64,000 nucleotides of DNA, taken from the NCBI GenBank assembly GCA_947561715.1, contig OX387203.1, forward strand, positions 13,516,001 to 13,580,000, in the 5' to 3' direction. Under the pieces are notes generated by a model. That model saw nothing but the letters and a program-made list of their open reading frames with translations. It did no database searches and was not told where the DNA came from. A program made the position numbers and the translations under genes. Shown piece after piece: positions 17,764-31,178 of the stretch; the stretch's first letter is position 1, and every line of letters starts with the position of its first letter. The stretch is from Ascidia mentula. Its lineage: Eukaryota > Chordata > Ascidiacea > Phlebobranchia > Ascidiidae.

Positions 17764-20700
17764 TGATGCTTGCCTTAGTCAAATAGAATGTCGACTGGAG
17801 GGAATGGGGCGGAGGTTGGCCTGGTGGGCACTTGGAGTGGTTGGGACATCGCAAGCGCGTGGAATGGCAATTTCCAACACTGAGTGCCGCCGTATTTGCC
17901 ACATTTGCATCGACAAGGAGAGCATCCTAGCCTCTGGACAGCAATAGGGCATGGTGAGCAAGCATGCTCTGTGACGTCACAATTTCTATTGTGACAGAGG
18001 TCTACACGGTGGGCATTTCCCACCTCCGGTACTTATTCTCATAGAAATAAAATCATGCGCGCCCAAGTACAAAAGCAGCCTGGCCGCTGTACAGTAATTT
18101 GGCATAATGAGCACGAGCCGGCGTCGTCGACGCGGCAACGACGGCGGGGGGCCTTAACAAACGATTACGTAGTTAAAAAGTAGCCCGGACAGGACGTGAT
18201 GCTTACCTTATTCAAATAGAATGTCGACTGGTGGGAGAGGGTCGGAGCTTGGCCTGGTGGGCACTTGGAGTGGTTGGGACATCGCAAGCACGTGGAATGG
18301 CAATTTTCAACACTGAGTGCCGCCGTATTTGTCACATTTGCATCGACAAGGAGAGCATCCCAGCCTCTGGACAACAACAGGCTACAGTGAGCAAGCATGC
18401 TCTGTGACGTCACAATTTCTATTGTGACAGAGGTCTACACGGTGGGCATTTCCCACCTCCTATACTTATTCACATAGAAACAAAATCATGCGCGCCCAAG
18501 TAAAAAAGCAGCCTAGCCGCTGTACAGTAATTGGGCATAATGAGCACGAGTCGTCGTCGACGCGGCAACGACGGCAGGGGGTCTTTGCAAACGATTAAGT
18601 AGTTAAAAAGTAGCCCGGACAGGGCGTGATGCTTACCTTATTCAAATAGAATGTCGACTGGTGGGAGAGGGGCGGAGCTTGGCCTGGTGGGCACTTGGAG
18701 TGGTTGCGACATGGCGAGCACGTGGAATGGCAATTTTCAACACTGAGAGTGCAGCGGTAATTACCACGCTTGCAACGACAGAAAAGTATGCCTGCCGCTG
18801 GACAGTAATTGGGCATAATGAGCACGAGCCGGCGTCGTCGACGCGGCAACGACGGCGGGGGGCCTTTGCAAACGATTAAGTAGTTAAAAAAGTAGCCCGG
18901 ACAGGGCGTGATGCTTACCTTATTCAAATAGAATGTCGACTGGTGGGAGAGGGTCGGAGCTTGGCCTGGTGGGCACTTGGAGTGGTTGGGACATCGCAAG
19001 CACGTGGAATGGCAATTTTCAACACTGAGAGTGCAGCGGTAATCACCACGCTTGCAACGACAGAAAAGTATGCCTGCCGCTGGACAGTAATTGGGCATAA
19101 TGAGCACGAGCCGGCGTCGTCGACGCGGCAACGACGGCGGGGGGCCTTAACAAACGATTACGTAGTTAAAAAGTAGCCCGGACAGGGCGTGATGCTTACC
19201 TTATTCAAATAGAATGTCGACTGGTGGGAGAGGGGCGGAGCTTGGCCTGGTGGGCACTTGGAGTGGTTGCGACATGGCGAGCACGTGGAATGGCAATTTT
19301 CAACACTGAGAGTGCAGCGGTAATTACCACGCTTGCAACGACAGAAAAGTATGCCTGCCGCTGGACAGTAATTGGGCATAATGAGCACGAGCCGGCGTCG
19401 TCGACGCGGCAACGACGGCGGGGGGCCTTTGCAAACGATTAAGTAGTTAAAAAAGTAGCCCGGACAGGGCGTGATGCTTACCTTATTCAAATAGAATGTC
19501 GACTGGTGGGAGAGGGTCGGAGCTTGGCCTGGTGGGCACTTGGAGTGGTTGGGACATCGCAAGCACGTGGAATGGCAATTTTCAACACTGAGTGCCGCCG
19601 TATTTGTCACATTTGCATCGACAAGGAGAGCATCCCAGCCTCTGGACAACAACAGGCTACAGTGAGCAAGCATGCTCTGTGACGTCACAATTTCTATTGT
19701 GACAGAGTTCTACACGGTGGGCATTTCCCACCTCCTATACTTATTCACATAGAAACAAAATCATGCGCGCCCAAGTAAAAAAGCAGCCTAGCCGCTGTAC
19801 AGTAATTGGGCATAATGAGCACGAGTCGTCGTCGACGCGGCAACGACGGCAGGGGGTCTTTGCAAACGATTAAGTAGTTAAAAAGTAGCCCGGACAGGGC
19901 GTGATGCTTACCTTATTCAAATAGAATGTCGACTGGTGGGAGAGGGGCGGAGCTTGGCCTGGTGGGCACTTGGAGTGGTTGCGACATGGCGAGCACGTGG
20001 AATGGCAATTTTCAACACTGAGAGTGCAGCGGTAATTACCACGCTTGCAACGACAGAAAAGTATGCCTGCCGCTGGACAGTAATTGGGCATAATGAGCAC
20101 GAGCCGGCGTCGTCGACGCGGCAACGACGGCGGGGGGCCTTTGCAAACGATTAAGTAGTTAAAAAAGTAGCCCGGACAGGGCGTGATGCTTACCTTATTC
20201 AAATAGAATGTCGACTGGTGGGAGAGGGTCGGAGCTTGGCCTGGTGGGCACTTGGAGTGGTTGGGACATCGCAAGCACGTGGAATGGCAATTTTCAACAC
20301 TGAGTGCCGCCGTATTTGTCACATTTGCATCGACAAGGAGAGCATCCCAGCCTCTGGACAACAACAGGCTACAGTGAGCAAGCATGCTCTGTGACGTCAC
20401 AATTTCTATTGTGACAGAGGTCTACACGGTGGGCATTTCCCACCTCCTATACTTATTCACATAGAAACAAAATCATGCGCGCCCAAGTAAAAAAGCAGCC
20501 TAGCCGCTGTACAGTAATTGGGCATAATGAGCACGAGTCGTCGTCGACGCGGCAACGACGGCAGGGGGTCTTTGCAAACGATTAAGTAGTTAAAAAGTAG
20601 CCCGGACAGGGCGTGATGCTTACCTTATTCAAATAGAATGTCGACTGGTGGGAGAGGGGCGGAGCTTGGCCTGGTGGGCACTTGGAGTGGTTGCGACATG

Positions 20701-23700
20701 GCGAGCACGTGGAATGGCAATTTTCAACACTGAGAGTGCAGCGGTAATTACCACGCTTGCAACGACAGAAAAGTATGCCTGCCGCTGGACAGTAATTGGG
20801 CATAATGAGCACGAGCCGGCGTCGTCGACGCGGCAACGACGGCGGGGGGCCTTTGCAAACGATTAAGTAGTTAAAAAAGTAGCCCGGACAGGGCGTGATG
20901 CTTACCTTATTCAAATAGAATGTCGACTGGTGGGAGAGGGTCGGAGCTTGGCCTGGTGGGCACTTGGAGTGGTTGGGACATCGCAAGCACGTGGAATGGC
21001 AATTTTCAACACTGAGTGCCGCCGTATTTGTCACATTTGCATCGACAAGGAGAGCATCCCAGCCTCTGGACAACAACAGGCTACAGTGAGCAAGCATGCT
21101 CTGTGACGTCACAATTTCTATTGTGACAGAGGTCTACACGGTGGGCATTTCCCACCTCCTATACTTATTCACATAGAAACAAAATCATGCGCGCCCAAGT
21201 AAAAAAGCAGCCTAGCCGCTGTACAGTAATTGGGCATAATGAGCACGAGTCGTCGTCGACGCGGCAACGACGGCAGGGGGTCTTTGCAAACGATTAAGTA
21301 GTTAAAAAGTAGCCCGGACAGGGCGTGATGCTTACCTTATTCAAATAGAATGTCGACTGGTGGGAGAGGGGCGGAGCTTGGCCTGGTGGGCACTTGGAGT
21401 GGTTGCGACATGGCGAGCACGTGGAATGGCAATTTTCAACACTGAGAGTGCAGCGGTAATTACCACGCTTGCAACGACAGAAAAGTATGCCTGCCGCTGG
21501 ACAGTAATTGGGCATAATGAGCACGAGCCGGCGTCGTCGACGCGGCAACGACGGCGGGGGGCCTTTGCAAACGATTAAGTAGTTAAAAAAGTAGCCCGGA
21601 CAGGGCGTGATGCTTACCTTATTCAAATAGAATGTCGACTGGTGGGAGAGGGTCGGAGCTTGGCCTGGTGGGCACTTGGAGTGGTTGGGACATCGCAAGC
21701 ACGTGGAATGGCAATTTTCAACACTGAGTGCCGCCGTATTTGTCACATTTGCATCGACAAGGAGAGCATCCCAGCCTCTGGACAACAACAGGCTACAGTG
21801 AGCAAGCATGCTCTGTGACGTCACAATTTCTATTGTGACAGAGGTCTACACGGTGGGCATTTCCCACCTCCTATACTTATTCACATAGAAACAAAATCAT
21901 GCGCGCCCAAGTAAAAAAGCAGCCTAGCCGCTGTACAGTAATTGGGCATAATGAGCACGAGTCGTCGTCGACGCGGCAACGACGGCAGGGGGTCTTTGCA
22001 AACGATTAAGTAGTTAAAAAGTAGCCCGGACAGGGCGTGATGCTTACCTTATTCAAATAGAATGTCGACTGGTGGGAGAGGGGCGGAGCTTGGCCTGGTG
22101 GGCACTTGGAGTGGTTGCGACATGGCGAGCACGTGGAATGGCAATTTTCAACACTGAGAGTGCAGCGGTAATTACCACGCTTGCAACGACAGAAAAGTAT
22201 GCCTGCCGCTGGACAGTAATTGGGCATAATGAGCACGAGCCGGCGTCGTCGACGCGGCAACGACGGCGGGGGGCCTTTGCAAACGATTAAGTAGTTAAAA
22301 AAGTAGCCCGGACAGGGCGTGATGCTTACCTTATTCAAATAGAATGTCGACTGGTGGGAGAGGGTCGGAGCTTGGCCTGGTGGGCACTTGGAGTGGTTGG
22401 GACATCGCAAGCACGTGGAATGGCAATTTTCAACACTGAGTGCCGCCGTATTTGTCACATTTGCATCGACAAGGAGAGCATCCCAGCCTCTGGACAACAA
22501 CAGGCTACAGTGAGCAAGCATGCTCTGTGACGTCACAATTTCTATTGTGACAGAGGTCTACACGGTGGGCATTTCCCACCTCCTATACTTATTCACATAG
22601 AAACAAAATCATGCGCGCCCAAGTAAAAAAGCAGCCTAGCCGCTGTACAGTAATTGGGCATAATGAGCACGAGTCGTCGTCGACGCGGCAACGACGGCAG
22701 GGGGTCTTTGCAAACGATTAAGTAGTTAAAAAGTAGCCCGGACAGGGCGTGATGCTTACCTTATTCAAATAGAATGTCGACTGGTGGGAGAGGGGCGGAG
22801 CTTGGCCTGGTGGGCACTTGGAGTGGTTGCGACATGGCGAGCACGTGGAATGGCAATTTTCAACACTGAGAGTGCAGCGGTAATTACCACGCTTGCAACG
22901 ACAGAAAAGTATGCCTGCCGCTGGACAGTAATTGGGCATAATGAGCACGAGCCGGCGTCGTCGACGCGGCAACGACGGCGGGGGGCCTTTGCAAACGATT
23001 AAGTAGTTAAAAAAGTAGCCCGGACAGGGCGTGATGCTTACCTTATTCAAATAGAATGTCGACTGGTGGGAGAGGGTCGGAGCTTGGCCTGGTGGGCACT
23101 TGGAGTGGTTGGGACATCGCAAGCACGTGGAATGGCAATTTTCAACACTGAGTGCCGCCGTATTTGTCACATTTGCATCGACAAGGAGAGCATCCCAGCC
23201 TCTGGACAACAACAGGCTACAGTGAGCAAGCATGCTCTGTGACGTCACAATTTCTATTGTGACAGAGGTCTACACGGTGGGCATTTCCCACCTCCTATAC
23301 TTATTCACATAGAAACAAAATCATGCGCGCCCAAGTAAAAAAGCAGCCTAGCCGCTGTACAGTAATTGGGCATAATGAGCACGAGTCGTCGTCGACGCGG
23401 CAACGACGGCAGGGGGTCTTTGCAAACGATTAAGTAGTTAAAAAGTAGCCCGGACAGGGCGTGATGCTTACCTTATTCAAATAGAATGTCGACTGGTGGG
23501 AGAGGGGCGGAGCTTGGCCTGGTGGGCACTTGGAGTGGTTGCGACATGGCGAGCACGTGGAATGGCAATTTTCAACACTGAGAGTGCAGCGGTAATTACC
23601 ACGCTTGCAACGACAGAAAAGTATGCCTGCCGCTGGACAGTAATTGGGCATAATGAGCACGAGCCGGCGTCGTCGACGCGGCAACGACGGCGGGGGGCCT

Positions 23701-25157
23701 TTGCAAACGATTAAGTAGTTAAAAAAGTAGCCCGGACAGGGCGTGATGCTTACCTTATTCAAATAGAATGTCGACTGGTGGGAGAGGGTCGGAGCTTGGC
23801 CTGGTGGGCACTTGGAGTGGTTGGGACATCGCAAGCACGTGGAATGGCAATTTTCAACACTGAGTGCCGCCGTATTTGTCACATTTGCATCGACAAGGAG
23901 AGCATCCCAGCCTCTGGACAACAACAGGCTACAGTGAGCAAGCATGCTCTGTGACGTCACAATTTCTATTGTGACAGAGGTCTACACGGTGGGCATTTCC
24001 CACCTCCTATACTTATTCACATAGAAACAAAATCATGCGCGCCCAAGTAAAAAAGCAGCCTAGCCGCTGTACAGTAATTGGGCATAATGAGCACGAGTCG
24101 TCGTCGACGCGGCAACGACGGCAGGGGGTCTTTGCAAACGATTAAGTAGTTAAAAAGTAGCCCGGACAGGGCGTGATGCTTACCTTATTCAAATAGAATG
24201 TCGACTGGTGGGAGAGGGGCGGAGCTTGGCCTGGTGGGCACTTGGAGTGGTTGCGACATGGCGAGCACGTGGAATGGCAATTTTCAACACTGAGAGTGCA
24301 GCGGTAATTACCACGCTTGCAACGACAGAAAAGTATGCCTGCCGCTGGACAGTAATTGGGCATAATGAGCACGAGCCGGCGTCGTCGACGCGGCAACGAC
24401 GGCGGGGGGCCTTTGCAAACGATTAAGTAGTTAAAAAAGTAGCCCGGACAGGGCGTGATGCTTACCTTATTCAAATAGAATGTCGACTGGTGGGAGAGGG
24501 TCGGAGCTTGGCCTGGTGGGCACTTGGAGTGGTTGGGACATCGCAAGCACGTGGAATGGCAATTTTCAACACTGAGTGCCGCCGTATTTGTCACATTTGC
24601 ATCGACAAGGAGAGCATCCCAGCCTCTGGACAACAACAGGCTACAGTGAGCAAGCATGCTCTGTGACGTCACAATTTCTATTGTGACAGAGTTCTACACG
24701 GTGGGCATTTCCCACCTCCTATACTTATTCACATAGAAACAAAATCATGCGCGCCCAAGTAAAAAAGCAGCCTAGCCGCTGTACAGTAATTGGGCATAAT
24801 GAGCACGAGTCGTCGTCGACGCGGCAACGACGGCAGGGGGTCTTTGCAAACGATTAAGTAGTTAAAAAGTAGCCCGGACAGGGCGTGATGCTTACCTTAT
24901 TCAAATAGAATGTCGACTGGTGGGAGAGGGGCGGAGCTTGGCCTGGTGGGCACTTGGAGTGGTTGCGACATGGCGAGCACGTGGAATGGCAATTTTCAAC
25001 ACTGAGAGTGCAGCGGTAATTACCACGCTTGCAACGACAGAAAAGTATGCCTGCCGCTGGACAGTAATTGGGCATAATGAGCACGAGCCGGCGTCGTCGA
25101 CGCGGCAACGACGGCGGGGGGCCTTTGCAAACGATTAAGTAGTTAAAAAAGTAGCCC
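17764..25157 (-). repeat. Tandem array block 3 (A'-C domain)
   Basis: Exon-like parts start at B 17774, C 18207, A' 18637, a hybrid 18919 (A'/C-like start joined to an A-like end, 281 bp), then eight A'-C dimers of exactly 712 bp (A' at 19200, 19912, 20624, 21336, 22048, 22760, 23472, 24184) and a final A' 24896-25122. Dimers are almost identical; one visible marker is gagttc versus gaggtc in the C unit (gagttc in the dimers starting 19200 and 24184, gaggtc in the six between). The last 35 nt (25123-25157) are the intron part left of LINE copy 3 and keep the six-A run. Confidence 0.95.
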
Positions 25158-25760
25158 GTTAATATTTTATTCGGGGCACCTGATTGTCCCCACGAAATCG
25201 GACGAGGTAACACGAAAAGCATACAACAATAAAACAAAATACACTATATAAATTCAAACTCTGATGAGAATTGTCAGGCAAAAAGTGCCATCTGGTGGTT
25301 GTTTACACATTATATTGTTAGCCGTTAGTGGGAGCTAACGCAAAAATGTAAAGAAAAGTGTAAACGGGGAATATATCGACCTCTAGTGGTTGGTCCGTCG
25401 GGGAGTTCTCTTCCACGAGTGGGCGCGATTATATGGCGAGCGAAAGTAGCAAGAATAAACAGTCAACACAATAACACTAAAAATAAAAACGTTCGGGGGA
25501 AATATACCGACCCCTAGTGGTTGGTCTGCCATGTAATTTTTACCCACAGGTGGGCGTAATATAATGGCGAGCGGTAAACAACAAGTGCGAATGGGTAAAC
25601 AACAATTTAATGGCGAGCGGTAAACAACAAGTGCGAATGATAACACAATCACAGACGGGGGGCGTTTTGCAGTTATTTATTGTGGGGCGTTTGCAGTTAT
25701 TTCGGCAATTGCCGTAGATGGTCTCGTACATTATTTTTAGTCAGCCGCGAGTGGGCGCTA

Positions 25761-28700
25761 TTATAGGGTGTCGGTATTTGTCTGGTAAAGGGTGTTCACA
25801 ACGTCGGCCAGGACCTCCTCGAGAAAGGGGTTGTCCCTATTTCGCTGTATAGATAGTTTTAAGCGTAAAGAGGTTTTGCAGGATGTTATCAAGTGCCTGG
25901 GTATGTCATTGATGGGTCGTGTGTCATGTTTGATTCTGTTTCGTGTTTTCCAGATAGTGTGTGTTAGTGAGGTGTTTAAAAGTGCTCCTAATGTTTTCGT
26001 GTAAGGTGTTGTATTATGAAGTGTTGGGAAGGCGATGTGTAAAGGTGTGTCAAAAGGACAGGTGTTTAGGTTAGATAAAGTTCGAAAGACGTCGCGAATT
26101 AAGGTGAGCAGAGGTTGAATGGAAGGACAGTTGTGGAATAGGTGAGTAAATGTTTCAAAGGGGAATTTGCACAGGTAGCAGTGGGGTTGTTGGTCCAAAG
26201 GGAGGTATGATTTCTGACAATTTAACGGAAGAATTTTATGTGTTAGCCGGTAATTGAAGGATTTTAAATAATTCGGGAATATCGGGTGGTGGATTTGGAC
26301 CCAGTCGTTGAATTGGTGAGGTGTGGTAGCGTTGTCAACAATACGGTGGTATAGGGGTTTTGTTTTGTGAGTCATCAGCTCGGCTTCTGTGAGGTTCAAG
26401 GTTTTTAAAAGTTGTAACAGGGATTTGTAGTGGGGAGAGGGTGTGATTGCGTGCGGGAGAAAGTTTCTGGTTCGTAGGTGGAAAAGTTTGCTGAGGGAGA
26501 GGCCAAGGTTGTATTCTATGAATGATAGCTGTGCGGTTGTCGGGGTTTCTAAAAGGCGGTGGTTATAATATTGTTTGATAGGATAGAGAAGTGATAGGTC
26601 AGCGTAGAGGGGAATGTTTGCCGCGCCGTAACCGCCATGGTCACGACGGGCTGCCAGGATGTTAATTGGCAAGGTTGGATTGTTTGGGCCGACGACGAAC
26701 TTTACCACAATGCCGTCGATCCGTTCTCGTTGCAGGGTTGGTAGGGGGTAAGTTTTAGCGAGGTATGAAATTTGGGGTAAAAGTATAGTCTTAGTGAGGA
26801 TGCATTTAGAATCAAAAGTGAGAAACGGGTTGCTGATAGATTTGGCGCGGGATTGCAAAGAGGTGACTGCCTTGTGCCATGCCGCGGTAATTTCCGATGG
26901 TGCGCCTATTGGGGTATTTAACGGTGTTATAGACTTAGGGTTCCATTTTATCTGAGATAAGGTTGGGTCGTCATGGGGGGGTCGAAGGATGGCAATCGCT
27001 TCGGTTTTGGTGGGGTTAAGTTTTAATCCGGAAAATTTACCAAAATTGTGAATGAGGCCGAGGGCTTTGGTGAGGGAATGCCGATGAGCCACCACTAGGG
27101 TGACGTCATCGGCGTAAGCGATTGCCTTGGGTGTGTTGCGGCACGGCACGGGGGTAGAATCAATAGAAGTGTTGTTTTGTAGGGCAACGAGGAGCGGATC
27201 TAGGGCAATCAGGAAGAGGTTCAGACTAAGGGGGTCACCTTGTCTGACTCCTCTCCTGATGGAAAAATCCCTTGTGGCAAAGCCGTTTACGAAGGCCCGG
27301 GAGTTGGCGCTAGAGTGAAGTGCAGAAAGGTAATTAGTAAAGCAAGTGGGAAAGCGTTTGAGATGTAACTGGAGAAGTAGCCATGAAAAAGAAACTGAGT
27401 CGAAAGCTTTTTGAAAATCTAGGGAAACGAAGAAGGTGTCCGAATTGATTGAGGATGCGTGGTGGTGGAGATCGCGTAAGAGTAGAGTTGCGTTGGAGGT
27501 TGAAGAGCCGGGGATAGCGAATTGATTACTTGAGAGAATGTCGGGTATAAAGGGTTTCAAGCGGAGGTTCAAGAGTTTGTGTAGGATTTTTAGGTCTGTG
27601 TTTAACAAAGAAATAGGGCGGTAATTATTTAGCAGGGTGGGATCGTTTTTTTTATGGATAAGGGTCAAATGTCCGAGGTTGAATTCTGATGGGGTATATG
27701 AATTAAAGTATGAAAAATTAAGCGCGTCGGTGAGGTCGGCCCCGATCAGGTCCCAGTAGTGCGAGTAAAACTCGATGCTGAGACCGTCGGGGCCGGGGGT
27801 TTTGCCAGTGGGAAAGAGGGAAAGGGTTTGTTTAATTTCCTGTTGTGTGATGGGGCGCGAAAGTGCTTCGAGGTGCTGTTCCGGGATAGGTTTGGGAGGA
27901 ATTCTAATGAAATCGTTATCAGGGCCGGGTGCTGGTAGTTGTTGGTCCGCGTAGAGGGTTTCGAAAAAATGTCGGGTATGTGAGAGGAGTTCCTTAGGAG
28001 TGGATCGAGGGAGACCGTGGTTATCCTGGAGTTCGAGTATGGGGGCGTGGCGGCGGGTGGGGATTAACTTAGAATAAAGGGTTTTATCAGCAATATTTTT
28101 AAATTGAGGGTCAGAAGAAAGGGATCGGAGGATAGATGTGCGGGATTTTGAGATGTACAGTTCCTTAAGGGATTTTTTAGCGGATTGGAATTTATCAAAA
28201 TTATCGGGTGATGGGTGGTCGTTGAGGGTTTGGCGGTAGGTTTCCAATTGTTGCTGTAGGGTTTGGGTTTCTTTGCGTGATTGTTGGGCCAGGAGTTTTG
28301 AATGGGTTTGTGTGATCTGTTTAAATTTAAATTTTAGTGTTAACCAATAGTCCAGGGGGTTGGAGTGAAGGGGAGCCAAGGTTTGCCATAGAGGGTAGGT
28401 TTGTCTAAGACTTTGGGAAAACTGAGGGTCGTGAAGGGTATTTACATTATTCTTCCAGGATCCACGGCCTCTTGGGGGTGCGGAAATGAGGTTTAGAGTT
28501 GTTAGCACTGCATCGTGATCGGAAAAGGGGCAAGGCGAAAAGGAATGGTGTTTAGGAATTAATTGCCTTGATGTGTATAATCTATCGATGCGTGACTGGG
28601 TCCCTGGGGCGCGACGTGAGTATTGACGGAGGGTTGGGTGGAGAGTTCGAAAGGTGTCTTGTAGGTCAAAAGTGGCTATTAATTTAATGAGTGAATGACT

Positions 28701-29210
28701 TGGTTGGCGGTTGGCTGTTGGGGGGTGTCTGTCCAGGGCGGGGTCTACTACACAGTTGAAATCACCGGCGAATACTATGGGGTGGGAAGAGGAGATATAC
28801 GGGAAGAGGGAGTCGAAGAATTTGTTGTTGAATATGTAATTTTTTGTGCCGGAGGGTGCGTATATATTAACCAAGTGAAAGGTGTGGGTCAGGGTTGATA
28901 TGTCGGCCGCAATAATGCGACCTTCAGAGTCAGAAACGGAATTAAGGATTTGGAGATTGGAGGAATTCAGAAGAACTGCGACACCCCCCCAGGCAGAGCC
29001 TTTTAGAGGTGCCGAGTTTAAGAGGATGGGACCGGAAGACCATTCGGACTTCCACAGGGATTCGGTATGGGGGGTAGAGTGAGTTTCTTGTAAGCAAAAA
29101 AGGTCAAAGTTCAAAGAGGAAAGGTACCGAAACAGGGCCCTTCTCTTGGTTGCCTGGCCTAAGCCGTTAACATTCAACGTACATATACGTAAATAGGATG
29201 TAGGCGCCAT
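25761..29210 (-). CDS. LINE ORF2, copy 3
   Basis: Protein identical to copy 1 ORF2; intact from the ATG at 29210. Confidence 0.95.
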   Translation of the reverse strand: MAPTSYLRICTLNVNGLGQATKRRALFRYLSSLNFDLFCLQETHSTPHTESLWKSEWSSGPILLNSAPLKGSAWGGVAVLLNSSNLQILNSVSDSEGRIIAADISTLTHTFHLVNIYAPSGTKNYIFNNKFFDSLFPYISSSHPIVFAGDFNCVVDPALDRHPPTANRQPSHSLIKLIATFDLQDTFRTLHPTLRQYSRRAPGTQSRIDRLYTSRQLIPKHHSFSPCPFSDHDAVLTTLNLISAPPRGRGSWKNNVNTLHDPQFSQSLRQTYPLWQTLAPLHSNPLDYWLTLKFKFKQITQTHSKLLAQQSRKETQTLQQQLETYRQTLNDHPSPDNFDKFQSAKKSLKELYISKSRTSILRSLSSDPQFKNIADKTLYSKLIPTRRHAPILELQDNHGLPRSTPKELLSHTRHFFETLYADQQLPAPGPDNDFIRIPPKPIPEQHLEALSRPITQQEIKQTLSLFPTGKTPGPDGLSIEFYSHYWDLIGADLTDALNFSYFNSYTPSEFNLGHLTLIHKKNDPTLLNNYRPISLLNTDLKILHKLLNLRLKPFIPDILSSNQFAIPGSSTSNATLLLRDLHHHASSINSDTFFVSLDFQKAFDSVSFSWLLLQLHLKRFPTCFTNYLSALHSSANSRAFVNGFATRDFSIRRGVRQGDPLSLNLFLIALDPLLVALQNNTSIDSTPVPCRNTPKAIAYADDVTLVVAHRHSLTKALGLIHNFGKFSGLKLNPTKTEAIAILRPPHDDPTLSQIKWNPKSITPLNTPIGAPSEITAAWHKAVTSLQSRAKSISNPFLTFDSKCILTKTILLPQISYLAKTYPLPTLQRERIDGIVVKFVVGPNNPTLPINILAARRDHGGYGAANIPLYADLSLLYPIKQYYNHRLLETPTTAQLSFIEYNLGLSLSKLFHLRTRNFLPHAITPSPHYKSLLQLLKTLNLTEAELMTHKTKPLYHRIVDNATTPHQFNDWVQIHHPIFPNYLKSFNYRLTHKILPLNCQKSYLPLDQQPHCYLCKFPFETFTHLFHNCPSIQPLLTLIRDVFRTLSNLNTCPFDTPLHIAFPTLHNTTPYTKTLGALLNTSLTHTIWKTRNRIKHDTRPINDIPRHLITSCKTSLRLKLSIQRNRDNPFLEEVLADVVNTLYQTNTDTL

Positions 29211-29269
29211 TGTGACTTTAAACGAAAACAAAACATAAACAAAGTCACGTGGTCTTAATTTGGGACATT

Positions 29270-30892
29270 CTAAAGGCAGGTGATGTTGAAGTCATTCGGT
29301 ATGACCGTTTCACAACAACATACGATTTGTTCCCCGGGCAATAGATTATAAGTGGCGCCGCAGTTGCAACTTATCAAAAGCCGTTGGCATTTTCTGTTCG
29401 TGCAGCGGGATGGGCTTGTGTAAGCCTCGTCCGGAGCCCAATTGCCGCAGCGGCATTTTAAATGTAGGGTTCCGCATAAGCATACAATATTCTTGCCTGT
29501 GTACGCGGTATGGCAACATGTCGTTTTCTTCGGAATCGGTGGTGATTCGCTCTGCTTCCTTTTGCGCGAACGTACTTCAGTGAATTGCTCGTCGTCCCGC
29601 ATGACCGGTTTCGGTGTGGATGTGGCCGCAGGTAATGATTGGTGTGTTGGGGTTGTAGCGGTATCGGCCAACTCGGGCCGCGGGATACGGTGATGTACCG
29701 CCTCTGGTGTCTTGCTGTCTCGAACACCGGTGACCGTTGCGGCGCTAGAGGGTGATAGCGCCTCTGCAGACTTGTTGTTGTTGTGACGCGTAGTAGCGGT
29801 ATTAGCCAACTCGGGCTGCGGGATGCGTCGATGTACCGCCTCTGGTGTCTTGTCTGTTATTCCATTAACGAGCGTTGGGGCGCTAGAGAGTGGCGCCTCT
29901 GAAGACTTCACGCCGCTTCTTGTGACGTCAGTTGTCACGGTCGGGGGCGCACGGTCAACAGCTGGCTCGCCAGGTGTGACGTCAGCCGTCACAGCCGATG
30001 GCGCAGCGTCAGCGACAACAGGTGTCGTTTTGAGATTTCCACCTGGCGCGATCTTATCAGCGACGCCAGGTGTGACATCTGGCACATGCAGGTGCACAGA
30101 TGTTGCGACGTCTAAGGTCGCTTGTTTATTATGGTCCGGCGCATTATCAGCTGCCGCATTTGACGTTGTGGCGTTAGACGTGTTTGCCTCTGGAGCCTTC
30201 TTATCAGGACAATTTTCTTGTTCTTGCACATTCGGCGTTTTATCGCCGGCACTTCCTTTCACGGCTGACTGCCTTCGCTCTTCGGCTTGCCTGGCAAAGC
30301 TTGGACAGTCACTTTTAACATGGCCCATCTCCATACAAAAATCGCACTTCTTGGGCTGGCCGTTATATTTTACTTCAACCACATTTTTGCCGAGGCGCAC
30401 CCGCTCTGGAATTGGGTTGTCTTTCAAAACAGAACCCTTCATAATGATAATGCGTTTGCCTCCGTAGAGGCCATAGTCATCGTTTGTTTTCCACCCTCTA
30501 ATTGTAGGGGCGTATTTTGAAAAATATGCGAGTAGCGCTTGCATCGGGATGCGCGGGGGAACCTTTGTGAGGGTCACACACTCTTCATCCTCGCAACGTG
30601 CGGTTGCGTACACAGGCTTTCCTGTCGCTCTCAGCGCCATGGCGAATTCACGGGCCTTATCTTTTGATGGGCAGTAAAATTTAACTCTGCCATTCGAGAA
30701 TTGTAATAGACCTTCAAGGAAGGTCCGCCAGCGAATGTTATGTTGGCGTAACAAAGCCAAAATCTCTGGACGCTTCAGCCCTGGGTTGAAACGGGCGTCT
30801 ACCTCCAAGTTTTCATCCGTATCAAACGGATCTTTTACTGGCACAGATCGGGCCGCCACACTGGGCCCGGCTACGGCTTTTGCAAAATTCAT
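29270..30892 (-). CDS. LINE ORF1, copy 3
   Basis: Protein identical to copy 1 ORF1; intact from the ATG at 30892. Confidence 0.92.
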   Translation of the reverse strand: MNFAKAVAGPSVAARSVPVKDPFDTDENLEVDARFNPGLKRPEILALLRQHNIRWRTFLEGLLQFSNGRVKFYCPSKDKAREFAMALRATGKPVYATARCEDEECVTLTKVPPRIPMQALLAYFSKYAPTIRGWKTNDDYGLYGGKRIIIMKGSVLKDNPIPERVRLGKNVVEVKYNGQPKKCDFCMEMGHVKSDCPSFARQAEERRQSAVKGSAGDKTPNVQEQENCPDKKAPEANTSNATTSNAAADNAPDHNKQATLDVATSVHLHVPDVTPGVADKIAPGGNLKTTPVVADAAPSAVTADVTPGEPAVDRAPPTVTTDVTRSGVKSSEAPLSSAPTLVNGITDKTPEAVHRRIPQPELANTATTRHNNNKSAEALSPSSAATVTGVRDSKTPEAVHHRIPRPELADTATTPTHQSLPAATSTPKPVMRDDEQFTEVRSRKRKQSESPPIPKKTTCCHTAYTGKNIVCLCGTLHLKCRCGNWAPDEAYTSPSRCTNRKCQRLLISCNCGATYNLLPGEQIVCCCETVIPNDFNITCL

Positions 30893-31178
30893 TGGTATAT
30901 TGCAAAACAAAATATGGTGCGTCAAAGACAACAGAACACACCCTGGCCGCTTGCCGCCTAACCACTACTAGACAATACGAAATAGTGGCCCTAAAAAGGG
31001 CCGGGCTGGCTAAACAAGCGACCTCAAGAATCTCCTCCAAACACATTCACAGCTGACAATTAAGTTTCAAAAGAAGTTCCAAAAAATAAACTGGTAAATT
31101 CTTCCGATAACTGCCTTGAACAACTTTAAATGATTTAATAGAGAAAATAACTTGTCGAAACAGTAGGTAACTCACGTA

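Larger units (their letters stand above)
25158..31178 (-). mobile_element. LINE copy 3
   Basis: Offset 21997 from copy 1 with no indel. Left (3') flank is a type A' unit with the six-A intron, right flank a B unit; junction base g, as in copy 2. Together with block 4 it forms a 7006-bp period with copy 4. Confidence 0.93.
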